Assembly: GCA_964510375.1 (NCBI GenBank)
Contig: CAZEBR010000007.1
Location: forward strand, 1-56,365
Direction: 5' to 3'
Source: CAYLJV01 sp964510375
Lineage (GTDB): Archaea; Hadarchaeota; Hadarchaeia; Hadarchaeales; JAGGTB01
DNA length: 56,365 nt
Shown piece by piece: positions 17,137 through 26,537 of the stretch. The translations under genes were made by a program, and so were the position numbers. Within the stretch, counting starts at the first letter, position 1. Every line of letters begins with the position of its first letter. Below the pieces are notes generated by a model. That model saw only the letters and a list, made by a program, of their open reading frames with translations, ran no database searches and was not told the origin of the DNA.

Positions 17137-19313
17137 GCCCACAAGTGTTATCCGCAGGAAATAAACGAGTTCTGAAGTTCGACTGCAAGAACTGTGGAGA
17201 AAAACCCTCCCTCTCCAGCACTCCCTCCTGCATGAAGGACGTGATCGAGAACCTCGAAAAAAATGCAAATGTAGACAAGATCCTCCTAGACGGAGAATAC
17301 GTCGAAGAATACCGAGAAAAAGACTTGTCCGTACTGCAAGAATATGTGGAAGCGCTGAAAAACTCGAAGTATCTAGCGCTGAAAACGCTTACTCCCGATA
17401 CCTGCACCGACTGCGAGGACGAGAGGGAAGAGAAAATAAGAAAAATCTGGAGTGAGGCGAAAAGCAAACCCGCCCAGGCCAAAGGGAAACTGAAGCAACT
17501 GAAAAAGAAACTAGAGGAAAGTTCTCGGAGAGGCCCCGAAAAGTGCAAGGAGTGCAGGGAGCACTTTCTCAAAGAGGGGATAATGCCCGCCATCGATATC
17601 CTGTCGGACACGAAGATCATGGAAAAAATCGAAGAGGGAAACGGTAAAGCTGACCGATTAAAGGAACTATTTTCTCCCACATCCCGTCCGAGCTTCCTCA
17701 GATCAAAGCTGAAGCTAAAAACTCCGAAAGAAACCGAGTTGGTGGAGGCGTACAGAATCGGAGAAACGAAAATCAGAATTTACCATTCGCCAGAGGAGCT
17801 AGAGTACATTTATTTCATACTCCCCCCGGAATATGACCTTCCTCCGAAACACGTAAGGGTAATACAAGATGTCAAGCGACAACTGCTGGAGACCCAAGGA
17901 AATCTGAATCCGGACTTGGCTCGGAAGGAAATCAGAAAGAAAAGCAAAAGTCTAATAATGGAGACGGCTTTGGAAAGGGGGATAGACCTAGAGGAAAAAA
18001 GGATAGAAGGACTCTCCAAATCCCTAGCTAAATTCACTGCGGGACTAGGAATCATAGAGACCTTGCTATCGGACGACAAGATCCAAGATATCTACGTCGA
18101 CGCGCCCGTAGGAAACAATCCGGTTTACATTTACCACCAGGAATTCGAGGAATGCACTTCTAATATATTCATGACGCCAGAAGACGCTCAAGTCCTCACT
18201 TCGAGGTTCAGAGCAATAAGCGGTAGGCCATTCTCGGAGGCGAATCCCACCCTCGACCTGAACCTGGGAAAGGTCAGAGTGGCCGCGATTCAGGAGCCCC
18301 TCAGCCCCGACGGGCTGGCGATGGCAATCCGTCGACACAAATCTACCCCGTGGACTTTGCCCCTCTTCATAAGCAAAAATTTTCTAACCCCAAAGGCAGG
18401 CGGACTGTTGAGTCTCGCGGTGGACTCTCAGGCTTCCATACTAATAACGGGGAGCAGGGGCGCAGGCAAAACCTCGCTCCTCGGGGCACTGATGCTCGAA
18501 CTCCTCCCAAAGTACCGCATACTTTGTCTGGAGGACACCGCCGAACTGCCGATCAAGGAAATGAAATCCCTAGGATACAAGGCACAAAGACTACAGATTC
18601 GGCCTTCGAGCTCCGGCTCCGAGCTGGAAATGGAAGCCGAGAATGCTCTCAGGTCGGCACTGAGACTCGGGGAATCAGTGCTCGTTATGGGAGAGGTCAG
18701 AGGACCCGAAACAAAGTCACTCTACGAGGCCATGAGGGTCGGTGCCGCCGGAAATTCTGTAATGGGTACGATACACGGGTCCTCCACCAAAGACGTATTC
18801 GAAAGGGTAGTCTACGATCTCGGAATCCCGCCCAGTTCCTTCAAAGCCACCGATCTGATAGCGGTCGCCTCTCCGATACGGGTCGGGGGAAGCATAAAGA
18901 GGAAACGAAGGCTGACTCAAGTCAGCGAAGTGGAAAAGGAGTGGCAGGAAGACCCGTTAAAGGAGGACGGTTTTACGGACCTTCTCAGCCATGACCCCGA
19001 AGAAGACAAACTGAGTGTTACCGATTCGCTCAAAGAAAACGAATCTCACCTTCTAGATTCGATAGCAGAAAAGTGGTCCATGTCCGTGCGAGAATTGAAG
19101 AAAAATTTGGACCTCCGCACGCGAATTCAAAAGAAGTTAGTCGAGAAGGCCTCCTCCACTGGAAACTCCAGATTGCTCGAGGCCGAGAGGGTCGTTGAAT
19201 CGAACTTGACGTTTCACAGACTCCTCGAGGAAGAGCTAGACAAGGGAAGGATCAATTATAGTAGAGTTTTCTCCCGCTGGAAAGACTGGCTCGGCGAGGT
19301 CACCAAGCGATGA
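17133..19313 (+). CDS. Type II/IV secretion (archaeal pilus-type) ATPase with Cys-rich N-terminal region
   Basis: A 726-residue GspE/TadA/FlaI-family hexameric ATPase that would power a type IV-like filament or secretion device. The core has Walker A GSRGAGKTS, an Asp box (ILCLEDTAELPI), Walker B region VLVMGEVRGPETKSLYEAM and the His box MGTIHGSS. The N-terminal 130 residues contain three Cys pairs (DCKNC, DTCTDC, KCKEC), probably a zinc-binding domain, joined by a coiled-coil. Start TTG 17133 follows GGGAGGGGA and overlaps the preceding stop codon; a GTG at 17091 would run into the previous gene. The stop overlaps the next gene by ATGA. Confidence 0.9.
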   Translation: MSPQVLSAGNKRVLKFDCKNCGEKPSLSSTPSCMKDVIENLEKNANVDKILLDGEYVEEYREKDLSVLQEYVEALKNSKYLALKTLTPDTCTDCEDEREEKIRKIWSEAKSKPAQAKGKLKQLKKKLEESSRRGPEKCKECREHFLKEGIMPAIDILSDTKIMEKIEEGNGKADRLKELFSPTSRPSFLRSKLKLKTPKETELVEAYRIGETKIRIYHSPEELEYIYFILPPEYDLPPKHVRVIQDVKRQLLETQGNLNPDLARKEIRKKSKSLIMETALERGIDLEEKRIEGLSKSLAKFTAGLGIIETLLSDDKIQDIYVDAPVGNNPVYIYHQEFEECTSNIFMTPEDAQVLTSRFRAISGRPFSEANPTLDLNLGKVRVAAIQEPLSPDGLAMAIRRHKSTPWTLPLFISKNFLTPKAGGLLSLAVDSQASILITGSRGAGKTSLLGALMLELLPKYRILCLEDTAELPIKEMKSLGYKAQRLQIRPSSSGSELEMEAENALRSALRLGESVLVMGEVRGPETKSLYEAMRVGAAGNSVMGTIHGSSTKDVFERVVYDLGIPPSSFKATDLIAVASPIRVGGSIKRKRRLTQVSEVEKEWQEDPLKEDGFTDLLSHDPEEDKLSVTDSLKENESHLLDSIAEKWSMSVRELKKNLDLRTRIQKKLVEKASSTGNSRLLEAERVVESNLTFHRLLEEELDKGRINYSRVFSRWKDWLGEVTKR

Positions 19314-21085
19314 AAATCGGGGAGATTTACTGCCAAACGGCCGAGTTTATCGGAAAGTTCGAGCCGTTAAAGGACGCTCAAGACCCGCCGGAAGAACTCA
19401 GGAAAAACCTTCGTTTGTCGGATTTGAAATGTTCGCCGGAGGAGGTAGTAGCCTTGGCCTCTTTCGGAGCCTTGACGGGAGGAATAATCTGCGGGAGTTT
19501 CTTGATCCTAGCCCTCGTCATGAGGCTATCACTGCTAGTACCCGCGGCTACCAGCTCCTTACCGGTGCTCCTCTACTTCTCTCTAGGATCTTACCCGGAA
19601 TGGAAAGCAAAGAAGAGGAGAAAGAAGAGTCTGGAGGGCACTCCAAGACTTATCAGTTACCTGACCGTCGCCCTACAAATAAATCCCAACTTAGAGAAAG
19701 CAACAATTTTTTCGGCGAGCAGAACTGAAAAATCCGTAGGAGACAGCTTTCGGAATGAAATCTGGAAAGCCTGCTTGGGGGTCCACAAAAACGTCCACGA
19801 CGCACTATCAAAATTTTCGGAAGGTTGGGGTGCCGAAAATAACGAGCTTAAACGGGCAATAGATCTGATCAAGAGTTCGATATCGGAGAGGAACGAGAGA
19901 ACGAGAAAAAGAATCTTGGATCAAGCTCTGAATACGAGTTTCGAAGGGATAAGAAACCGGATGGAAAAATTTGCGGCGAACGTACAGCTCCCGACCACCG
20001 TGATATACGGAATCGGAGTTTTATTGCCCCTAGTACTACTGGCCGTGCTCCCCGTAATATCCTCCACCGGTTTCAGGCTAAGCGGGACCCAGCTGGCCCT
20101 CATATACTGCCTCATCCTCCCCCTCGGAGTCTACATTCTCGAAAGGCATATACTTTCGAAGCGGCCCGAACCTTTCTCCAACCCCGAGATACCTTCGAAG
20201 GACGATAGGAGGAAGGCCATCGCGGTATCAGTTTCGGTCCTAATCGCAATTCCATCCGGTGCGATCCTACTCGGGCTTTCGAACACAATGATAACTCTAG
20301 CAGCACTATGGGGGATTTCCCTTTCCATAACCGCGTTCTGCTATCTTAGCTCGGTTAAGACGTTCGAAGTCCGAGAGATGAACAGAGAACTGGAGGAGGA
20401 ATTCTGCGACGCGCTCACCCAGCTCGGCAGCCGTCTGAAGAGTAACATCCCGGTGGAGGAGGCGCTCCTGAAAACCGCCGAAACCACGAAGGGAGGCCAA
20501 ATTTCAAAAATTCTCGAGAGAACTTCGACGAACTTGAAAATGGGGGGAATGAGCACGCGTTCCGCATTCTTCGACCCGGAGGACGGTTCCCTGAAGGAGG
20601 TACATTCGAAATCGGTCCTCCATACCTTTCGGATGCTCGTGAGCCTTTTGAATCGTAGCAGCGAAACTGCGGGGGAAGCAATTCTGCAAACCGGAAAACA
20701 TCTCAAGAGGATGAACGAGGCAGAAAAGCGGGTGCGCCGCACGCTCCAGAGCGTGATAAGCTCCATGAAATCGGTCGCACTATTTTTCGGCCCCTTCGTG
20801 GCCTCCGTCACGGTCCAGCTCCAGCAGGTGCTCTCGGAAAAGACCCAGAGTATGCCGATTTTCGGAATGAACGTCAGGATATCCTCCCCCACATTTCTCG
20901 GAGTTCTCGGGACTTACGTCATAATCATCACCCTTCTACTCACGGTCTATACCGTAGAAATTGAAATTGGAGATGATGGTCCCATGAAGCGGATGTCAAT
21001 AGCTCGAGCCCTGCCCACGGCCATCACGGTCTTTACCGCCGGGCTGATCCTGGGCGGGCAACTGATGTCGATCCTGATAGGATAA
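19310..21085 (+). CDS. TadC/FlaJ-type inner-membrane platform protein (double T2SSF)
   Basis: 591 residues with hydrophobic segments near 50-100, 225-275, 300-350, 490-545 and 565-590, separated by two cytoplasmic helical regions (around 105-220 and 355-480) that resemble T2SSF domains. This is the FlaJ/TadB-C-like layout of the platform protein on which the secretion ATPase acts. Coupled to that ATPase gene by a four-base ATGA overlap. The second soluble region reads EEEFCDALTQLGSRLKSNIP, the usual motif in TadC/FlaJ halves. No pilin or prepilin peptidase gene follows; a tRNA lies downstream. Confidence 0.88.
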   Translation: MKIGEIYCQTAEFIGKFEPLKDAQDPPEELRKNLRLSDLKCSPEEVVALASFGALTGGIICGSFLILALVMRLSLLVPAATSSLPVLLYFSLGSYPEWKAKKRRKKSLEGTPRLISYLTVALQINPNLEKATIFSASRTEKSVGDSFRNEIWKACLGVHKNVHDALSKFSEGWGAENNELKRAIDLIKSSISERNERTRKRILDQALNTSFEGIRNRMEKFAANVQLPTTVIYGIGVLLPLVLLAVLPVISSTGFRLSGTQLALIYCLILPLGVYILERHILSKRPEPFSNPEIPSKDDRRKAIAVSVSVLIAIPSGAILLGLSNTMITLAALWGISLSITAFCYLSSVKTFEVREMNRELEEEFCDALTQLGSRLKSNIPVEEALLKTAETTKGGQISKILERTSTNLKMGGMSTRSAFFDPEDGSLKEVHSKSVLHTFRMLVSLLNRSSETAGEAILQTGKHLKRMNEAEKRVRRTLQSVISSMKSVALFFGPFVASVTVQLQQVLSEKTQSMPIFGMNVRISSPTFLGVLGTYVIIITLLLTVYTVEIEIGDDGPMKRMSIARALPTAITVFTAGLILGGQLMSILIG

Positions 21086-21150
21086 GCTCTCAAAAAACGG
21101 AAAGATTTAGAAAAGCTTAATTATTTTATCAAACAAGGATTGTTTCCGGG

Positions 21151-21226
21151 CGACCGTAGTCCAGTGGCTTAAGACACCGGCTTGCCATGCCGGTAACGCG
21201 GGTTCAAATCCCGCCGGTCGCACCAC
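21151..21226 (+). tRNA. tRNA-Gly (anticodon GCC)
   Basis: The acceptor stem GCGACCG pairs perfectly with CGGTCGC (21216-21222), followed by discriminator A and an encoded CCA (21224-21226). The anticodon stem CCGGC/GCCGG encloses the loop TTGCCAT with GCC at its centre. The T arm GCGGG-TTCAAAT-CCCGC is canonical. No intron. An AT-rich TATTTTAT-like box A lies about 25 bp upstream. The AT-rich sugar-transport region begins right after it. Confidence 0.97.
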
Positions 21227-21348
21227 TCACCCATCAACTTCTCGATATCCCCGTACTTCTGATGGAAGATCACAATCAGAAAACAAGAAACTCAAATAAA
21301 AATGGTAAAAAGAAAAAGAAAAGAGGGGTCTTAGTTTCCATTTATTAA

Positions 21349-22605
21349 TTAATGGAAGATTTCCCAGCTATGAGGAATCCAGTCAGCCCATTCTTCGGTG
21401 GCCTCGTTATAATCCTCTTTGTATACTTCACGGTTCGTTAGATTTACAAACGGAGTGTTTTCTGCCACGGTGGGTGACTCTATGATATCACATGGGACGA
21501 TGGTAGGTTCTTCGTCCGCATACCATCGCATAGGCTTTCGATTGTTGGGACCAACTGCAATGCCGGTAACTAGCTCAGGTGTATCCGCCTTAGTGAATCT
21601 ATCTCCTATCTTAGGAAGAGCTTCCGGTCCTTCATTCCAGAATTGTCTGAGAACCCCGACCATCGGGGCTGCGTAGTATGGTCCCTGAGGAGTAGTCGTG
21701 GCGAAGTCCATGTAACCATCCTCAAAGGCCTGCAGAGTTTCCGGGAAGCAGTCTACGTTCGTTATAACGAGATTCTCTACTTTCTCTTGTGACCAATCAA
21801 GGTTCTTTAGGGCCGTCTGAACTGCCGAGGAGAATCCGCCGTATTCTTCATATATTGCGACTACATCAGGATTGTCCGTGAGCCATGATTGTATCTTCGG
21901 TTGTGCCTTGGATGCCGACCAAGAGTTACCGACGTACTGGACCTCGATACCGCTATAGTCTTCCATATAATCGGCAAATCCTTGGGTACGCAGTCTCTCA
22001 ACCGTGCTACCCTGTAAACCACGGCATACAAGAACTTTGCCTTCGGCTTCACCATACTTTTCTTCCAAGCGTTGGACCGTGTATTCGGCACACTGTTGTC
22101 CCGATCCGTAGTCACTTCTTTGGAAATAGGCTATGGGTGCGTTATGCTGGATATCACTATTAAAGGTCAATAGCGGAATATTATTTTTCTTGCAAATTTC
22201 TCCTACCCTGGCATTGCCTTCTTCGCTTATCGCTCCGAGAATAATAGCATCGACATCCTGCCTAACCAATTCCTGAGCTCCTGTATTTTGCGTCTCAACA
22301 TTTGCTTCTCCCGAAACGACCGTTAAATCCCAACCGACGGCTTCTCTTATGTACCATTTAACTCCGGCTTGATTAAAGCGGCTATAAGGATTACCTAGAC
22401 CCATAGTGATAAGACCGATATGCGGTGTTTCCTCGTCTAGATTTACTTGAGGATCTGGGACCCATCCCTGTTCCGCTGTAGTTCCCACTGTTTCATCTTC
22501 ACCGCCGCCCATAAGCAGGAAGCCTGCGACGGCGCCGACGGCAATAACTACGACGACAATCAACAGTATCTGCGATCTAGCAATTCCTCGAGAATCAATC
22601 TCCAT
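21349..22605 (-). CDS. Sugar ABC transporter substrate-binding protein (RbsB/periplasmic-binding type 1)
   Basis: A 418-residue extracellular receptor. Residues about 9-31 form a membrane anchor (QILLIVVVVIAVGAVAGFLL) and no lipobox Cys follows, so it is probably tethered by this helix. A Thr/Glu linker leads to a type 1 binding fold: HIGLITMGLGNPYSRFNQAG, DVDAIILGAISEEGN, NIPLLTFNSDI and VLVCRGLQGSTVERLRTQGF are the usual elements. Homologues bind pentoses or other sugars in RbsABC/MglABC systems; the ligand is not predictable. It belongs with the two permeases and two ATPases downstream. Confidence 0.9.
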   Translation of the reverse strand: MEIDSRGIARSQILLIVVVVIAVGAVAGFLLMGGGEDETVGTTAEQGWVPDPQVNLDEETPHIGLITMGLGNPYSRFNQAGVKWYIREAVGWDLTVVSGEANVETQNTGAQELVRQDVDAIILGAISEEGNARVGEICKKNNIPLLTFNSDIQHNAPIAYFQRSDYGSGQQCAEYTVQRLEEKYGEAEGKVLVCRGLQGSTVERLRTQGFADYMEDYSGIEVQYVGNSWSASKAQPKIQSWLTDNPDVVAIYEEYGGFSSAVQTALKNLDWSQEKVENLVITNVDCFPETLQAFEDGYMDFATTTPQGPYYAAPMVGVLRQFWNEGPEALPKIGDRFTKADTPELVTGIAVGPNNRKPMRWYADEEPTIVPCDIIESPTVAENTPFVNLTNREVYKEDYNEATEEWADWIPHSWEIFH

Positions 22606-22839
22606 ATTTTATTCTCACCTTTTTATAATATTTTTAAAATTCTTAATTATATACTCTTTGGTACTGTACTTAGAGCTATTTATAATTTCATTTCTCGAAA
22701 ATCATTCCATTCACGTTAAAATAATGCTTACTGAGAAATACTTCCGTGAAGCTATCTCTAAAACCGTTTGATGGATATAAAAACATTATTAATAACTATA
22801 AAACAGTAAAGGAAAGGAAAATAGAGCTTAGAAACATTC

Positions 22840-23826
22840 TTAAGCTTTTAATCTAGAAAGAATTTCATCTTTTTTTCGATTCAGACGGGCAAATGAAATG
22901 ACCGCCCCTAAAATCACAAATCCTCTTATCATACCCTTTGCATTAGGTGGGATACCAAGCATAGCAGTGCCAGTGATGATCATAAATAGGACAATCATCC
23001 CCCCAAAAATGTGTAGTATGTTTCCTCTTCCACCCCGCACGCTAATTCCTCCTATGGCTATCGCCGCAAAAGCGGTGAATATTTCACCATCGATTGTATT
23101 CACGGTAATATTTCCACCCACGTAACCGAAAAGAAAGATACCAACTACCCCAGCAAGCGCTCCTGCAATCACATGAACAAGTAATTTTACATTTCCGGGA
23201 TTTATTCCAACAGTCTCAGCGCCGTCCGAACTATGCCCCACGGCATATACACTGAAACCGGTCTTGGTATAGTTGAGGAAAGACCAAGTAAGTAGGAGAA
23301 TGCCGATAAAGATGGGAATTGAAACTGGAATTCCAAAGACCCTCGCTTGGCCAAAGAATAGGAGTGGAGATCCTTCTATATATCCTCCTCCCGCCGATGT
23401 ATAAATGACGTAGTGGGCCCACTTAAAAATAACATATCCAGCAAGAGTAACTAAAAAAGAATCTATTTTCATTTTTCCGATCAAAATCCCATAAAAAAGA
23501 CCTATGAGGGCGCCGATAACCGGCATGATGATAATTATAAGAGGCCAAGATAACCCCCAAAAATAAAGAGATAATCCACACCCGGACGTAAATGCTGCTA
23601 CCTGGGCCAGCGAAAGATCAAAACTTCCAGCCAGGAGACAAAGACCTAAAGCCAAAGCGAGACCCCCCAATACACTAGCGTTTTTGAGAAAAGCGCTTAT
23701 ATTAGTCAATGTGAGAAAGCTGGATCCTGCAGTTAAAGAAAACAATATGAATACTACTACCACCACTAGCCATACTAGATTATCGATCAAAAATAACGAA
23801 ATTTTATCCCGATTCACAACATCCAC
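22840..23826 (-). CDS. Sugar ABC transporter permease 1 (RbsC/BPD-2 family)
   Basis: A 328-residue integral membrane protein, hydrophobic nearly throughout with about eight to ten segments. The family signature is seen in LCLLAGSFDLSLAQVAAF and in GISVRGGRGNILHIFGG near the C-terminus, where the cytoplasmic coupling region lies. The sensible partner is one of the two single-domain ATPases. It is transcribed away from ATPase 1 across a 461-bp spacer. Permease 2 is clearly a paralogue but diverged, so the pore is probably a heterodimer. Confidence 0.9.
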   Translation of the reverse strand: MDVVNRDKISLFLIDNLVWLVVVVVFILFSLTAGSSFLTLTNISAFLKNASVLGGLALALGLCLLAGSFDLSLAQVAAFTSGCGLSLYFWGLSWPLIIIIMPVIGALIGLFYGILIGKMKIDSFLVTLAGYVIFKWAHYVIYTSAGGGYIEGSPLLFFGQARVFGIPVSIPIFIGILLLTWSFLNYTKTGFSVYAVGHSSDGAETVGINPGNVKLLVHVIAGALAGVVGIFLFGYVGGNITVNTIDGEIFTAFAAIAIGGISVRGGRGNILHIFGGMIVLFMIITGTAMLGIPPNAKGMIRGFVILGAVISFARLNRKKDEILSRLKA

Positions 23827-24287
23827 GTTCCTAGAAACTTGATTTTTTTCTAACTCCCTTTTTGTTTAAATTCCTTATAAATCTTGAATTTATTATAGGT
23901 ATTCGAAAATTATTCTTGCTCATAAAAATCTCGTGAAATTTAATTCACAAATTTCTTCAGTCGACAAACTCGAAACACTAACCTGACAGTACTAAATGCT
24001 TTGGTAAACACCATTAGTCCAGTCTTTAGTGATGGCAAATTTTAGTTTCCTACTAGGAATAACTAATTTCAAACCGTAATAACCTACCAAATCACCTATT
24101 GGAATCCTTAAGACCCGCCTAGACAATAGAACGAAGGGACGAAACTCATACCTGGCCTTAATCCGCCCAATACTCTCTGTTTACTATTCAGGGAATTTTA
24201 TTCATCTCCATACCAATTGGACAAGTATATCTTTCAGGCAAACTGGGGAAAAATTAATAAAAAAATACCTCAATTAAAAACCAGAAC
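23827..24287. promoter_or_regulatory. AT-rich divergent intergenic region between permease 1 and ATPase 1
   Basis: 461 bp with no credible ORF. It must hold the promoters of the two divergent genes. An imperfect palindrome GTGAAATTTAATTCAC sits at 23933-23948 (five-base arms GTGAA/TTCAC). The last 43 bases (from 24245) are the duplicated segment shared with ATPase 2 and include TTAATAAAAAAATA at 24254-24267, a TATA-like box about 21-30 bp before the ATG. I see nothing else recognisable. Confidence 0.5.
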
Positions 24288-24787
24288 ATGACCGAACTTC
24301 TACGCGGAGAAAAAATCCACAAATACTACGGAAAAGTCCACGCGCTAAAAGGAATAAACCTGGAAGTAGAAAAAGGAGAAGTACTAGGAATCATCGGAGA
24401 CAACGGAGCAGGAAAATCCACCCTCATAAAAATACTCAGCGGAGTCCTCCAACCAACAAAAGGAAAACTATACTGGAAAGGCAAAGAAACCAAAATAGAC
24501 TCAGTCAAAAAAGCAAGAGAAATGGGAATCGAAACAGTCCACCAAGAAGGAGGACTTGTAAAAATTCAAAGCATCGCAAGAAATATCTTTATGGGTAAGA
24601 ATTGTCCAAAAGACACAGGATTCGTGAATTACGACGAGATGAATGAAAGAAGCAAAAGTAGATTAGAAAGTTTGAATCTTAATCTCGACCCGGAGACCGA
24701 TGTAAGGTTTTGCTCGGGAGGAGAAAGACAGGGAGTAGCCATAGCGAGAGCACTAGAATTCGAAGCAGAACTCGTCATGCTCGACGA
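24245..24787 (+). repeat. 543-nt direct repeat, copy 1
   Basis: This stretch is identical to 26538-27080 except one base (A at 24253, G at 26546). It covers the promoter, start and first 167 codons of the ATPase gene and ends abruptly inside the Walker B Glu codon. Identity at synonymous and non-coding positions indicates recent duplication or gene conversion. Confidence 0.97.
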
Positions 24788-25016
24788 ACCGCTTCGAGGA
24801 CTAGCCGTTAAACCGAGAAAGAAGGTAAAAGAATCTGTCAAAAACATAAAGGAAGAAGGTTTAGGATGTATAATTTCTACACCCCGGGTCAGGAACCTAT
24901 ATGAAATTATAGACAAAGTAATCGTCCTTTATAGAGGAGAAAAGATAGGAGAGTTCGAAAAAGGAGAGAGGACACCGGAAGAAATCCACAAAATGGAAGT
25001 CGAAGGAGAACAGTAA
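24288..25016 (+). CDS. Sugar ABC transporter ATPase 1, NBD2-like tail without switch His
   Basis: A 242-residue single nucleotide-binding domain. Walker A GDNGAGKST (37-45), the Q-loop area VHQEGG, signature CSGGERQ (142-148) and Walker B LVMLDE (162-167) are intact. After LDEP the sequence departs from ATPase 2: LRGLAVKPRKKVKESVKNI followed by GLGCIISTPRV, where the switch His is absent. This tail resembles the second, degenerate nucleotide-binding domain of RbsA/MglA proteins (LDEPTRG..., VSSEM). It is likely to pair with ATPase 2 as a heterodimer. Leaderless promoter expected from the upstream TATA-like run. Confidence 0.88.
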   Translation: MTELLRGEKIHKYYGKVHALKGINLEVEKGEVLGIIGDNGAGKSTLIKILSGVLQPTKGKLYWKGKETKIDSVKKAREMGIETVHQEGGLVKIQSIARNIFMGKNCPKDTGFVNYDEMNERSKSRLESLNLNLDPETDVRFCSGGERQGVAIARALEFEAELVMLDEPLRGLAVKPRKKVKESVKNIKEEGLGCIISTPRVRNLYEIIDKVIVLYRGEKIGEFEKGERTPEEIHKMEVEGEQ

Positions 25017-25278
25017 ATAGGAAACTAAAATTTAAGTTTTTTTATAAACTAGAAAATATCTATTCCACAAAGAGTACGCTACTAGCTAGAATTAGTTATA
25101 TTAATGGATTAGAAGCTATCTGGTTCAATGATTATAAAGAGTAGCTATCTCCTGAATATCGAGTTAAAAAAATCGGCAATTATATCTTAAACGAGAAATT
25201 CGAATAACAACTACCCTTCAGCAAAACCATAATCAGTTGATGAACTTAAAAACAGGAGGAAAAATCCCAAACTAGAAG

Positions 25279-26289
25279 TTACTCAGTATTATTTGAAGAG
25301 GAAGAATGAAGTAGCCTTTCTTTTATCCTGTAACTGTAAGCATTCATAATAATACCTGAAAGAAGGATAACACCCTTTAACATATTCCTAGAATAACTTC
25401 CGATCCCTATGAAGTTAAGACCGGACTGAACAGTCACCCAGAAAATCGCAGCACCCAGCACATTCAAAATTTCACCCTTGCCCCCGTCGAGGCTAACCCC
25501 ACCTAAAACAGCAATGCCGAAAACCCAAAAAATACTTCCATCTAACATAGTACCTGGAGCTGAACCGTTATATCCTACATAAATCAATCCCGCTAGGCCA
25601 GCGAGCGCTCCTGCGATCATATATACAATTACTCTAGTATTTTCTACATTGACCCCTAATAACTCGGCAGATTTGGAATCGCCCCCTATTTGGTATATCC
25701 TAATACCTGTATCCGTATAATTCAAAAATAGCCACACACACAAGACTGTAACTACGGCAATAATTGCAGAGGCATTAATTCCCAAAAAAGTTCCGCTTCC
25801 AGCGAAAAGAATCGGGCCAGGAACATCATGCACAGGAGCAGCATGAATAGTACTCCTAAAAGACCGAAAAATAATCAAAGTTGCCAGAGTAAGTATAAAC
25901 GAATTTATTCCCAGCTTACCGACTAGTATCCCATTTATAAGTCCTAAAAGCGTTCCTATTGCTAGCGGAAGAATAAGGAAAAATATCGGCGGCATGCCGA
26001 GAAAACCAGTATGAAAAATTAAAACAGAAAACATTCCAGCCATGCCAGCAACCGCAGCAATAGTTAGATCAAAAGTTCCGGAGATAAGTGATATGGACTC
26101 GGCCAAAGCCATGATTAGAAGCCACGATCCAATCATGAGCAAATAATTGAGATTTGAAAACACCGAACCGAATACTCCAGGAGCGATAACAACAAATACA
26201 AGGTAAGCCACTAGCGCTATTATCCAAATAAGATGGTCCAGTGCAAGTATCTGAAGTTCCTTCCATTCCAATTTTTCGACCATCCACAA
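25279..26289 (-). CDS. Sugar ABC transporter permease 2 (RbsC/BPD-2 family)
   Basis: A 336-residue multi-spanning protein, paralogous to permease 1. LAESISLISGTFDLTIAAVAG matches the segment LAGSFDLSLAQVA in permease 1, and GGVSLDGGKGEILNVLGAAI matches the C-terminal coupling motif. The two are too different for a recent copy, in contrast to the ATPases. Divergent from ATPase 2 across 291 bp. Together with permease 1 it probably forms a heterodimeric channel. Confidence 0.9.
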   Translation of the reverse strand: MWMVEKLEWKELQILALDHLIWIIALVAYLVFVVIAPGVFGSVFSNLNYLLMIGSWLLIMALAESISLISGTFDLTIAAVAGMAGMFSVLIFHTGFLGMPPIFFLILPLAIGTLLGLINGILVGKLGINSFILTLATLIIFRSFRSTIHAAPVHDVPGPILFAGSGTFLGINASAIIAVVTVLCVWLFLNYTDTGIRIYQIGGDSKSAELLGVNVENTRVIVYMIAGALAGLAGLIYVGYNGSAPGTMLDGSIFWVFGIAVLGGVSLDGGKGEILNVLGAAIFWVTVQSGLNFIGIGSYSRNMLKGVILLSGIIMNAYSYRIKERLLHSSSSNNTE

Positions 26290-26422
26290 TTATTTTTTTC
26301 TACCTATGGTTTTGAGTAGGGAATTTATAAAGAATTGGGTTTTGGAAACAAGAAATCGGGGCTTTAAACGGACTCGGGCTTTCTTCCTAATTCCTTCCAA
26401 ATCAAATCCCACAGATTCAGGC

Positions 26423-26450
26423 ACTTCGGAATGTGAGAATATTCCGAAGT
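26423..26450. promoter_or_regulatory. Perfect inverted repeat, candidate operator
   Basis: Ten-base arms ACTTCGGAAT (26423-26432) and ATTCCGAAGT (26441-26450) flank an eight-base spacer. It lies in the spacer between divergent permease 2 and ATPase 2, about 130 bp from each start. The spacing of one to two helical turns suits a dimeric repressor; it could also fold as an RNA hairpin. No regulator gene is adjacent. Confidence 0.5.
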
Positions 26451-26537
26451 TAAAATATTCCAGAACCATAAATGGAAATTTGATCCAATAAAGCCTAGAC
26501 TCCTGTGCAATTTCTGTTTTATTAAAAGAGAAAGAGC

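Noticed and set aside
21151..21226. tRNA-Gly as an integration (att) site
   Set aside because: I did not find a second copy of the tRNA 3' end on the right side of the sugar region and there is no integrase, so an integrated element cannot be supported.
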